A stretch of DNA of 64,000 nt from Sphingopyxis sp. FD7 (GTDB taxonomy: Bacteria; Pseudomonadota; Alphaproteobacteria; Sphingomonadales; Sphingomonadaceae), in assembly GCF_003609835.1 (NCBI RefSeq), contig NZ_AP017898.1:310001-374000 (forward strand), given 5' to 3'. Positions within the stretch are counted from its first letter, which is position 1, and the number at the start of each line of letters is the position of its first letter. Of this stretch, positions 7,936-16,058 are shown piece by piece. A program made the translations under genes and the position numbers. The notes beneath the pieces were generated by a model. It did no database searches and was not told the DNA's origin. It saw only the letters and a list, made by a program, of their open reading frames with translations.

Positions 7936-9732
7936 CTATGCCTCCAGCCGCCAGTCCCAGCCGAGCGGGTCGCCGTCCATCACCTCGACCCCGGCGGCGA
8001 TGAGTTCGTCGCGGAGCTTGTCGGAGGTGGCGAAGTCCTTGGCGGCGCGCGCTTCCTTGCGGCGGGTGAGGATCTCCTCGATTTCGACTTCGGTGATGGT
8101 GGCGGCCCTGGGACGGATGCGGAGGTCGGCGCGCGATAGCGACAGTATATTGAGCCCAAGCACCGCGTCCATCGCGGCGAGCGCCGCGCGCTTCTGGTCC
8201 GCGTCGACCTTTTTCATCGCCGCCGCTTCTTCGAGCAGGGTCAGCGCGACGGGCGTGTTGAGGTCGTCCGACATGGCGGCGTCAAACTTTGCGAGCAGGT
8301 CTGCGATCCTCCCCGGAACGGGGAGGGGGATCGGCGAAGCCGGTGGAGGGGGTGGGCGGTCTTGCGCTGCGTCCGCTGAAGGACGCGCCCCCCCTCCGTC
8401 ATCGCTGCGCGATGCCACCTCCCCGTTCCGGGGAGGATCGAGCTTTTCGACTGCCATCACCAGGCGTTTGAGCCGCGTCAGCGCCGCACCCAGCCCCTCC
8501 CACGAAAACTCCAGCTCGCTGCGATAATGCGCCTGCAGGCACATCAGGCGATAGGCGAGGGGGTGATAGCCCTTGTCGATGAGCAGTTGCAGGCGCAGGA
8601 ACTCGCCGCTCGATTTCGACATCTTGCCCGATCGTTCGACGAGGAAATTATTGTGCATCCAGAAACGCGCGCCGCTGTCGGCCGAGCAGCTGTGCGCCTG
8701 ATTCTGCGCGATTTCGTTCGGGTGGTGGATCTCGCGGTGGTCGATGCCGCCGGTGTGGATGTCGAAGGGGAAGCCGAGCAAAGCCTCCGACATCACCGAA
8801 CATTCGAGGTGCCAGCCGGGCGCGCCGCGGCCCCATGGGCTGTCCCATTCCATCTGGCGTGTCTCGCCCGCGGGAGTCTTCCGCCAGATCGCGAAGTCCT
8901 CGTCATTGCGTTTGCCCGCAACAGGTTCAACACGAGGGGCCTTAAAAAAGGCGCGCGATTCATTCAACGACCGCTGTAGAGCTGCAGGAAAATCATCTTC
9001 ACTTGCTTCAGCCGCTACCTGCCAAATAGCTCGAAGTGACTGATATTTTTTGAGTGATTTCCGTTTATAGAAATCGTCAATGACAGCAATAAAGTCGATG
9101 ACCAATTTTCGCAGCGCGTCGATGCGTTCTTTGGCACCAGCAATGTCCTTCGCGGCCTTTTGTCGCTGGATCAGTTTCTGCATTTCCGCGAGAAGATCGT
9201 CTTCGCGCGCGAGGCGACCATAATCGGGGACGGTCTTGGTATTGAAATAGAGACCGCTATCCAGCTCGTAGCAATGCTTGTCGGCGATCGCTTTCGCGAA
9301 CTCGATCATCTGCGGGACATAATCGGTGGCGATCGACCAGTGTGCGGGCTGGCGGATGTTGAGCGCTTTCACGTCGGCCCAATAGGCCTCGGTATAGTGG
9401 CGCGCGATGTCCCAGATCGATTGCGCTTTCTCGGCGGCGGCCTTTTCCAGCTTGTCCTCGCCCGCGTCGGCGTCGTCGGTCAGATGGCCGACGTCGGTGA
9501 TGTTGATCACGTGGGTGAGCTTGTAGCCCTTGAACGACAGGGTGCGCCCCAGCGTGTCGGCGAAGACATAGGCGCGCATATTGCCGATATGCGGATAGTT
9601 ATAGACCGTCGGGCCGCAGCTGTAGACGCGCGCCTCGCCGGGGTGGACGGGCCGGAACTCTTCGAGCTTGCGCGTCAGGCTGTTGAACAGCTTGAGCGGC
9701 GCGCCGGAGGCAGGGGAGGGGGCGTCGGTCAT
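7936..9732 (-). CDS. cysS: Cysteinyl-tRNA synthetase with two in-frame extra segments
   Basis: Charges tRNA-Cys. The class I signatures are present: HIGN (HIGH motif) at residues 48-51, KMSKS at 370-374, and zinc ligands Cys39, Cys311 (HLEC) and the DHREIHH cluster at 331-337. At 598 residues it is ~130 longer than usual (about 460-480). Two insertions account for this. Residues ~177-266 (DNA 8935-9204) replace the short loop between YGRLAR and AGKRNDEDFAIWR, and are visibly AT-richer than the flanks. Residues ~432-474 (8305-8439) encode a palindromic repeat. The frame is open throughout, so the gene is probably functional. Start ATG 9732 (MTDAPSPASG). Confidence 0.93.
   Translation of the reverse strand: MTDAPSPASGAPLKLFNSLTRKLEEFRPVHPGEARVYSCGPTVYNYPHIGNMRAYVFADTLGRTLSFKGYKLTHVINITDVGHLTDDADAGEDKLEKAAAEKAQSIWDIARHYTEAYWADVKALNIRQPAHWSIATDYVPQMIEFAKAIADKHCYELDSGLYFNTKTVPDYGRLAREDDLLAEMQKLIQRQKAAKDIAGAKERIDALRKLVIDFIAVIDDFYKRKSLKKYQSLRAIWQVAAEASEDDFPAALQRSLNESRAFFKAPRVEPVAGKRNDEDFAIWRKTPAGETRQMEWDSPWGRGAPGWHLECSVMSEALLGFPFDIHTGGIDHREIHHPNEIAQNQAHSCSADSGARFWMHNNFLVERSGKMSKSSGEFLRLQLLIDKGYHPLAYRLMCLQAHYRSELEFSWEGLGAALTRLKRLVMAVEKLDPPRNGEVASRSDDGGGARPSADAAQDRPPPPPASPIPLPVPGRIADLLAKFDAAMSDDLNTPVALTLLEEAAAMKKVDADQKRAALAAMDAVLGLNILSLSRADLRIRPRAATITEVEIEEILTRRKEARAAKDFATSDKLRDELIAAGVEVMDGDPLGWDWRLEA
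8305..8439. repeat. Palindromic repeat element inserted inside cysS
   Basis: Arms at 8305-8326 and 8418-8439 are perfect 22-bp reverse complements, and each carries an inner CCTCCCC/GGGGAGG palindrome. The layout (GATCCTCCCC at one end, GGGGAGGATC at the other) is that of the intergenic repeat at 1933-2082. Here it lies within codons ~432-474 of cysS and is read through in frame as a Pro/Gly/Asp-rich linker (NGEVASRSDDGGGARPSAD and PPPPPASPIPLPVPG). Confidence 0.85.
8935..9204 (-). other. AT-rich in-frame insertion within cysS
   Basis: About 90 codons lie between the conserved YGRLAR and AGKRNDEDFAIWR blocks, where other CysRS have a loop of roughly a dozen residues. The DNA contains runs such as TTAAAAAAGG and GATATTTTTTGAG that stand out from the GC-rich neighbourhood. 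The encoded peptide is rich in Lys, Gln, Ala and Leu and looks helical (KLIQRQKAAKDIAGAKERI, then LVIDFIAVIDDFYKRKSLKK). It suggests acquisition of a foreign helical segment; its origin is not recognised. Confidence 0.6.
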
Positions 9733-9782
9733 ACCCCGCGCCCATGCCCCGCGCCGGGGCGATCCGTCAACCGAAAGGCGGC

Positions 9783-12700
9783 TTATTCGGCGGGCGGGGT
9801 CCACAGATCGTCGTTGCCCGCGCCGGTCACCGGATCGTCGACGAGCGGCTCGCCGCTGAGCGGATCGACGTCGCGCATCGTGATGAGCGCCTGTCGCAGG
9901 TCAAAGCCGCCGGTCCGTGCATCGTCCCTGTCGCCCTCGATCTCTTCCTCGATCACGTCCTGCACCGGGAAACCTCCGTCGCCGTCGCGGTCAAAGGGGA
10001 TGCAAGCGGCGGGGCTGGAGATCAGGCAGCCATTAACCGTCGACCGCGGGTCATAGCTGCCGACAATGGGGGCGATGCCGTTGACCGTCACGCGCTGAAG
10101 CGCCTGGAGCCCGGTGACCGGTCCGTTGGGGCCCAGATGCACCCCGTTGATGACAATCCGCGACGCACCCTCGGTCACAACGTCGATCCCGCCTGCTCCG
10201 AAGGTCAGACCACGGCGCTCCCCGAGCGTGGTTCCGGCGCCGCTGTTCTGGACATAGAAGCCGCCGACGACCTCGGCGCGGATGCCGCGCGCGAAGAGCG
10301 CGCCTTCATCAAGGACGATGCCGTCATTCTGGGTGAGGCGCCCGTTGATCGCGTCGGTCGTCGCCGCCGCGCCGACGTCGGCGATCGCCGCGGCGGTCGC
10401 GACGATGATGTCGTCGGACACCATATTGAGTTGGCCCGCCGGCGCGGCGCCGTTGACGAGGCGAATGCTGCCCTGGCCCAGTATGACCTCGAGCGCGTCG
10501 TTCGCGATCAGATTCAGCGCGTTGGCATCGGTCAGCCCGGTGAGTTCGACATCGCCGATGACGCGCATCTTGCCCGGCGTGCGGATCGTCAACGCGCCAT
10601 TGGCGCCGAGGTTCGAGCCGGGCGCGCCGCCCGCGAGCGTGAAACCGTCGACGATCACATCGGGCGGCGCGGCCGATCCGACCGATCCACCGCCCACAGA
10701 TGCCACTTCGGGTGCGAAAATCTCGATCTGGGTAGCGAACAGGCGGGTGAGTTCGTCGGCGTCGATATAATAGCCCGAGACGCTGCCGCCCGGCGCGCCG
10801 CCCACGAAGGTCTGGTTGTCATTATTGTTGTTCGCGACCGACAAGGCCGTGGTGATGCCTGCCGTTCCGACCCGCCCGTCCGGATCGATCGCAATGTCCG
10901 CCGATGCGAGTGAAATGGCCTGCCCCGTGACGATGCCGGCTATGCCGAGCGACGATAGCGCCGTGGCGCTGAGATCGCCTGCCACCGTCACCGTGTCGAG
11001 GTTCAGGACGCCGCCGTTGCCCGCGAGGATCGCGTCGGCGGCGGTCAGCGCAGTGATCGTCATCACGGGGCCTTGCGTCGCGAGATCGGCGGTGCCTGCG
11101 ACGCTGCCGCTGCCGAGCGACAGATCGCCGTTCGCGCGGACGAAGGCGTCGCCGACATCGGTGGCGAGCGTCTGAAAGGCCATGTCACCGCCGCTCTCGA
11201 TACGGATTGCATCGGCGCTGGCGTCGATCGGGCCCGAAGCGAAGAGCGCTCCTATCCGGATATTGCCGCCGCTGCTGTCGAGGCTGGTCGCGCCGAGTGC
11301 ATAGGCCTGGTCGACATCGACGCCCGCTGTGCCTGTCAGGGCGACGTCCTGACCCTCGACCGATATTATGTCGATCGTGGTGGCGGCGGTCAGCGTGGCA
11401 TTGCCGAGCGCACGGACGCCGCCGCCGGTAATTCCCGCTGCCGAATCGATCACAAGATTGCCGTCGGCGGTGAGCGTCGGAACCGCATTGCCGCCGGAAT
11501 CGGTCAGCGCGGCGATTGTAACGCCGGTCGCCGTGATCGCAACGTCGCGCCCGGCGTTCACCGGGCCTGTCAGTGTGGTGGCGGCCGTAGAGTCGACGAC
11601 AATGTCGTTGAACGAGGCGACATCGGAAAGCGTCGTTGCGCCCCCCTGGGTGCGCAGGCTGCTGTCGCCGCCGGTCGTGCCGAGACCCAGTGTCGATGCG
11701 CCGCCGACCGCGATGCTGTTGGCGGCGGTGAGCAGAATATCGTCGCCCGCCGACAGGGCCGCGGCGTCGATCGCCCCCGCGGTCGATTGCAGGGCGATGT
11801 CGGCGCCGTCGGCCGTCTGTGCGGTGATCGTAAAGGTCGGGCTGCCCGAAGCGGTCGTGAAGCCAAGGACATGCGTGTCGGCGCCCGCGCCGGTGGCGGC
11901 AACGCCATCGGCCGCGATGTTGCCGGACGCCTGAACCGTCACATCGTCCCCCGAGGTGATATTGGCGAGGCTGGCGGTCGTGCCCGCGAGCACGAGCATG
12001 TCCTCGCCGGCGGTGCCGCCGTCGATCGCCGCCGCGCCGCCGGCGCTGACGCCGAACATGCGCGCGGCGGCGCTCGACATCAGATTGACGTCGGCGGCGG
12101 CGATGACGAACAGATTGCCCTCTGCGAGCAGGCCGTTGCCATCGACATAACCGCCGTTGGCGATCGCCGACGCGGCGATATTGGCGTCGGAATTGAGGAA
12201 GATGTTGCCGCCCGCGACGAAATTGCCCGTCAGATCGCCGGCGGCAAAGATCGAGATCGTGCCCGCGACATCGGCGGCATCCACCGACACCGCGCCGCCA
12301 ACGCCAAAGGCGACGAAGGAAGCATCTCCGGTGACGGGACCGGTCAGCGCGACGCTGTTGGCGAACAGGCTGATGTCGCCGGCCGCGGCGATCGCGCCGC
12401 CGTCGATGCCGTCCACCGCCGACAGGCTGACCGTCAGTCCCGCGTCGACGCTGTTGAAGGCGATCGACTGGCCCGACACCTGGACGAAACCGCCCGCGCT
12501 CGAATTGCCCAGATCGACGGCGCCCGGCGAGACGATGCTGATGTTGCCGCCGGTGATGATCGAGTTGAGACCGGTGGCGAAGCTGCCCGCATTGGCCGAG
12601 AAATTGCCCACGGCCTCGGCATGTTCGACCGTCGTGGCGCCGGGGCTGGACATCAGGATATCGCCGCCCGCAAGTCCGTCGACGGCGATCGTGCCCGCCG

Positions 12701-15700
12701 GTCCCGAGATCGCCAGCGACAGCGTGCCGTCGGCGGCGACAAGGCTGCCTGTTGCGCCGCTGATGCTGGTCGCCGCCGTCAGCGTCACATCGCCGCTCGC
12801 GTTCAGCGTTGGTGCGGCGCCTTCGCGGTTGTCGTGGCGCAGGTCGATCTGGTCGCCCGCGTCGATCACCAGCGACCCGACGACGTCGAAGCTGCCGTTC
12901 GACTGGCCATGGACGCCGATCGACCCGTCGGTGGCGAGCGTGACATCGCCCTGGCTCGCGATCGTGCCGCCCGCAGGGGCGACGAAGATGCCGGTCGCCG
13001 CGATGTCGGTGTCGTTGTTGGTCGGCGCGGCAAGGCCGAAAGCCTGTGCCGTGAGGCCGGCAAAATTGATGGCTCCGCCCGTGCTGCGCAGCTCGACGCG
13101 GCCCGCGGCGTCGCCGCTGGCGTCGATGCTCGTCGGTCCCAGGTCGATCTGCCCGGTTCCCGCGGGACTGCCGCTCGCTTCGATCTCGACGCGGCCGCCC
13201 GTCGTCAGGCCGATGGCGCCCGGGTCGCCACCGCTGCCGCCGCCCTGGCCAAGCCCGCCGATGCCGCCTTCGCCCTCGACGCCATTGGCGGTGAGGTCGA
13301 CGGCCTCGCCGCCCGAATCGATCGCGCCGCCCGCCGCGACCAGGCGAAGGGTTCCGCCGCTGCCATTACCCCCGTCGCCGCCATTGCCGGCCTGGTTCCC
13401 GGCACCGAAGACGCTGTTCGCCCCCGCGCCGCCGACGCCGCCCGCGCCGCTGCTGGCGAGTGCGACGCCGCCGCCGGTGCCGAGGCCGAGCGTGACCAGC
13501 GCGCCGTCCGTGGCGGCGATTTCGATCGCGCCGCCGCGACCGTCGCCGCCATTGCCGCCGTCGGGGGCGACAGCGGGGAAGGCGCCAAAGCCAAGCCCCC
13601 CCGATCCGCCGTTGCCGCCGACCCCGCCGGTGACGAAATTGGTTTCGACGATGGTGAGCCCCGCGCCGACGCCGTCGGCCTGCATCCGCGAGGTTCCGCC
13701 GCTGCCGTTACCCCCGTCGCCGCCATTGCCGTCGCGGCCGTTGCCGCCGTCGCCGCCCGTGCCGGTCGACGCGATGGTGACGACCAGCGCGCCCGCGTCA
13801 AAGCCAGTGACGATCGTCTGCGCGACGCCGCCAACGCCGTCGCCGCCTGTCCCCCCGACGTTGTGGATGCCACCGGCGCCGCCCGTTCCTGTCGCGACGC
13901 TGCTGGCCGACGCGACGGCGGGGATCGCGGTTTCGAGCGCGAGAGTCGCCGTGCCGCCGCGGCCGGTCCCGCCGGTCCCGCCGACGCCGATGCCCGTCGC
14001 GGCCCCGCTGCTGCTCGAAAAGAAGCTGCCGCCGCCATCGCCGCCGATCCCCGACGCGTCGGCGATCACGCTGCTCGCGGTCGTGGTGCCGCCGGTGACG
14101 TTGATCGCGGCCGTGCCGCCGATCCCTTCGCCGCCGTTGCCGGGGGTGCCGGGCACGCCGCTGAAACTCGATGCGTTAAAGAAATCCCCGCCGCGCCCGC
14201 CAATGCCAAGCGCGCTTGCCTGCACGACGCTCGCATCGACGACGGCAGTTCCCGAAATGTTGATGATGGCGGAACCGCCGCGTCCCTGGCTGCCGTCGCC
14301 GCCGGGGACGATGTTCAGCGGGTCGTCGTCATCGCCCGACAAACCGTCGCCGCCAAGGCCGTCGGCGCTCGCCACGATGTCGGCGACGGTGATCGACCCA
14401 CCGCTGAAGTCGATCGTCGCGCTTCCTCCCTCGCCGATCCCCGATTGACCCTCGACGGCGCCACCATCGGCGCTGACCTGCATGTCACCGATCGAAGCGG
14501 TGCCGCCGGTCTGCGAAAAGACGGCGCTGCCGCCGCGTCCTGTCCCGGCCGTGCCTGCGTCGCCGAACTGGCCAAAGCCGCTGGCTTCTATCGTGAGGAG
14601 CGATGCGGTGAGGCTGCCGCCCGCAATGGTGAGGCTGGCGGTGCCGCCCTGTGCGTCGCCCGTCACGGCGTCGGGCGCCCCCGACGCCACAATGGCAAGC
14701 TCGCCCGCGGTGAATATCCCGCCCGTGACGGTCAGCGCTGCGTTGCCGACGGCGCCTGCCGTGCCGCCCGACCGGAGGGTGAAGTTGCCGGTCGCGCCGC
14801 CTTGCTGGCCCGCACCGATGGTCAGCGATGCGCCGGCGTCGCCGGTGAAGCTGGCGTCGCCCTCGACGAAGAACAGGCCATCCGCCGAGAGCGCCGGCGG
14901 CGACGCGGGCAAACTCTGTGCCGGTCCCGCGGCAAAGGTGCCGCTGGCGTGCGCAATCGTGTTGCTGCGCAGCAGCGTGTCGGCGGCGACGATGTTCGCG
15001 GCGACGGCGCTGACCGGCGCGGTGTCCAGCTCGCCCCCGACGATGTTATAGCCCGCCGACAGCCGCACGGCGCCATCGGGGTCGACTTGTGCCGATACGG
15101 CATCGTCATAGCCGATCGCGCCGCCGACGAGCAGCGTCACCGCGTCATTCTTTGGAATTGCGACCATATAGATGCGGTTCTGGTCGGTATCGCCCTGCTC
15201 GTGCGCGGGGCCGGTGGTCGTGCCGCTATGGTCGATCACCGTGCCGCCCTCTGCACCGACCGTCACGTCGATGTCGAAGAGGCCGCCATTGATTCGGATA
15301 TTCACCGCCTCGGCGGCGACATAGGCGGCCGATCCGTCGACGCGCACATTGCCCGCCTGGACGATGCGCGGGGCGACGAGCGCGACATAGGAACTGCCCG
15401 GATCGCCGACATTGTTGGCGTTGATCGCGCCGTTGACGGTGATTGCGGAGGTGCTCCCCGATGCGCCGCCCAGGCGGATCGTGCCGCCGGGGCCAAACAG
15501 CCCGCCGTTCGTGTCGATGTCGTTCGTGGTCAGCAGCAGGCTGCCGACATTGATGACGCCGCTGGCGCCGATCAACAGGCCGCCGGCGTTATAGAACCAG
15601 ATATTGCCGCCGCGCGGGCCGGTCGTCGAACCGACATAGGAATTGACCGTGCCGTTGAGCGCGATCTGGCGGCTGAGTGCGCCGCCCGATGCGTCGACGA

Positions 15701-16055
15701 AGCGGTTGAGCACCGTATAGTCGCCCGTGCCGACGAAGTTCCATATCTCTCCCGCCGGAAGAATGTCGATCGCGCCGCCGGTCGGCGCATTGTCGGTCGG
15801 AACCCAGTTGATGACACTTTCGCTGGTCGCAACCGTCACGGTTGTCGTGTTGGTGGTTCCGTTGTTGCCGATCGTGCCCGCGCCCGACACAAAGCTGCCA
15901 TTACCCGCAACCTGCGCAGCGACAGGGCCGCCATGCGCCAGCGCGGCAAGACCCGCGGCGATCGCGCAACTGGCCAGCAGCCGCTGTTTGCCGTTGCGGC
16001 GGGGCGAGGGGGTGGCGATGGAACGCATGGCGGTCGTCCTCGATGCAAGATTCAT
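9783..16055 (-). CDS. Filamentous-haemagglutinin-type exoprotein (TpsA of two-partner secretion)
   Basis: A 2090-residue secreted protein. The N-terminus carries a signal sequence (about residues 25-48, ending GPVAAQVAG). The haemagglutination-activity/TPS domain follows (about 50-300, with GGNIWFYNAGGLLIGASGVINVGSLLLTT), which TpsB needs for export. The middle is a very Gly-rich region (about 570-950, repeated GGDGGNGSGG-type units), followed by long beta-helix-type repeats. The C-terminus is acidic (VEEEIEGDRDD). The gene starts 3 bp after tpsB; an alternative ATG at 16028 has a better-placed GAGGA. Surface adhesin or structural exoprotein is the usual role. No cysteine-rich or toxin C-terminal domain is recognised. 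Confidence 0.88.
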   Translation of the reverse strand: MNLASRTTAMRSIATPSPRRNGKQRLLASCAIAAGLAALAHGGPVAAQVAGNGSFVSGAGTIGNNGTTNTTTVTVATSESVINWVPTDNAPTGGAIDILPAGEIWNFVGTGDYTVLNRFVDASGGALSRQIALNGTVNSYVGSTTGPRGGNIWFYNAGGLLIGASGVINVGSLLLTTNDIDTNGGLFGPGGTIRLGGASGSTSAITVNGAINANNVGDPGSSYVALVAPRIVQAGNVRVDGSAAYVAAEAVNIRINGGLFDIDVTVGAEGGTVIDHSGTTTGPAHEQGDTDQNRIYMVAIPKNDAVTLLVGGAIGYDDAVSAQVDPDGAVRLSAGYNIVGGELDTAPVSAVAANIVAADTLLRSNTIAHASGTFAAGPAQSLPASPPALSADGLFFVEGDASFTGDAGASLTIGAGQQGGATGNFTLRSGGTAGAVGNAALTVTGGIFTAGELAIVASGAPDAVTGDAQGGTASLTIAGGSLTASLLTIEASGFGQFGDAGTAGTGRGGSAVFSQTGGTASIGDMQVSADGGAVEGQSGIGEGGSATIDFSGGSITVADIVASADGLGGDGLSGDDDDPLNIVPGGDGSQGRGGSAIINISGTAVVDASVVQASALGIGGRGGDFFNASSFSGVPGTPGNGGEGIGGTAAINVTGGTTTASSVIADASGIGGDGGGSFFSSSSGAATGIGVGGTGGTGRGGTATLALETAIPAVASASSVATGTGGAGGIHNVGGTGGDGVGGVAQTIVTGFDAGALVVTIASTGTGGDGGNGRDGNGGDGGNGSGGTSRMQADGVGAGLTIVETNFVTGGVGGNGGSGGLGFGAFPAVAPDGGNGGDGRGGAIEIAATDGALVTLGLGTGGGVALASSGAGGVGGAGANSVFGAGNQAGNGGDGGNGSGGTLRLVAAGGAIDSGGEAVDLTANGVEGEGGIGGLGQGGGSGGDPGAIGLTTGGRVEIEASGSPAGTGQIDLGPTSIDASGDAAGRVELRSTGGAINFAGLTAQAFGLAAPTNNDTDIAATGIFVAPAGGTIASQGDVTLATDGSIGVHGQSNGSFDVVGSLVIDAGDQIDLRHDNREGAAPTLNASGDVTLTAATSISGATGSLVAADGTLSLAISGPAGTIAVDGLAGGDILMSSPGATTVEHAEAVGNFSANAGSFATGLNSIITGGNISIVSPGAVDLGNSSAGGFVQVSGQSIAFNSVDAGLTVSLSAVDGIDGGAIAAAGDISLFANSVALTGPVTGDASFVAFGVGGAVSVDAADVAGTISIFAAGDLTGNFVAGGNIFLNSDANIAASAIANGGYVDGNGLLAEGNLFVIAAADVNLMSSAAARMFGVSAGGAAAIDGGTAGEDMLVLAGTTASLANITSGDDVTVQASGNIAADGVAATGAGADTHVLGFTTASGSPTFTITAQTADGADIALQSTAGAIDAAALSAGDDILLTAANSIAVGGASTLGLGTTGGDSSLRTQGGATTLSDVASFNDIVVDSTAATTLTGPVNAGRDVAITATGVTIAALTDSGGNAVPTLTADGNLVIDSAAGITGGGVRALGNATLTAATTIDIISVEGQDVALTGTAGVDVDQAYALGATSLDSSGGNIRIGALFASGPIDASADAIRIESGGDMAFQTLATDVGDAFVRANGDLSLGSGSVAGTADLATQGPVMTITALTAADAILAGNGGVLNLDTVTVAGDLSATALSSLGIAGIVTGQAISLASADIAIDPDGRVGTAGITTALSVANNNNDNQTFVGGAPGGSVSGYYIDADELTRLFATQIEIFAPEVASVGGGSVGSAAPPDVIVDGFTLAGGAPGSNLGANGALTIRTPGKMRVIGDVELTGLTDANALNLIANDALEVILGQGSIRLVNGAAPAGQLNMVSDDIIVATAAAIADVGAAATTDAINGRLTQNDGIVLDEGALFARGIRAEVVGGFYVQNSGAGTTLGERRGLTFGAGGIDVVTEGASRIVINGVHLGPNGPVTGLQALQRVTVNGIAPIVGSYDPRSTVNGCLISSPAACIPFDRDGDGGFPVQDVIEEEIEGDRDDARTGGFDLRQALITMRDVDPLSGEPLVDDPVTGAGNDDLWTPPAE

Positions 16056-16058
16056 GGG

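Noticed and set aside
8300..8470. CRISPR-like or tandem repeat in cysS
   Set aside because: It is a single inverted repeat pair without spacers, matching the dispersed palindromic repeats instead.
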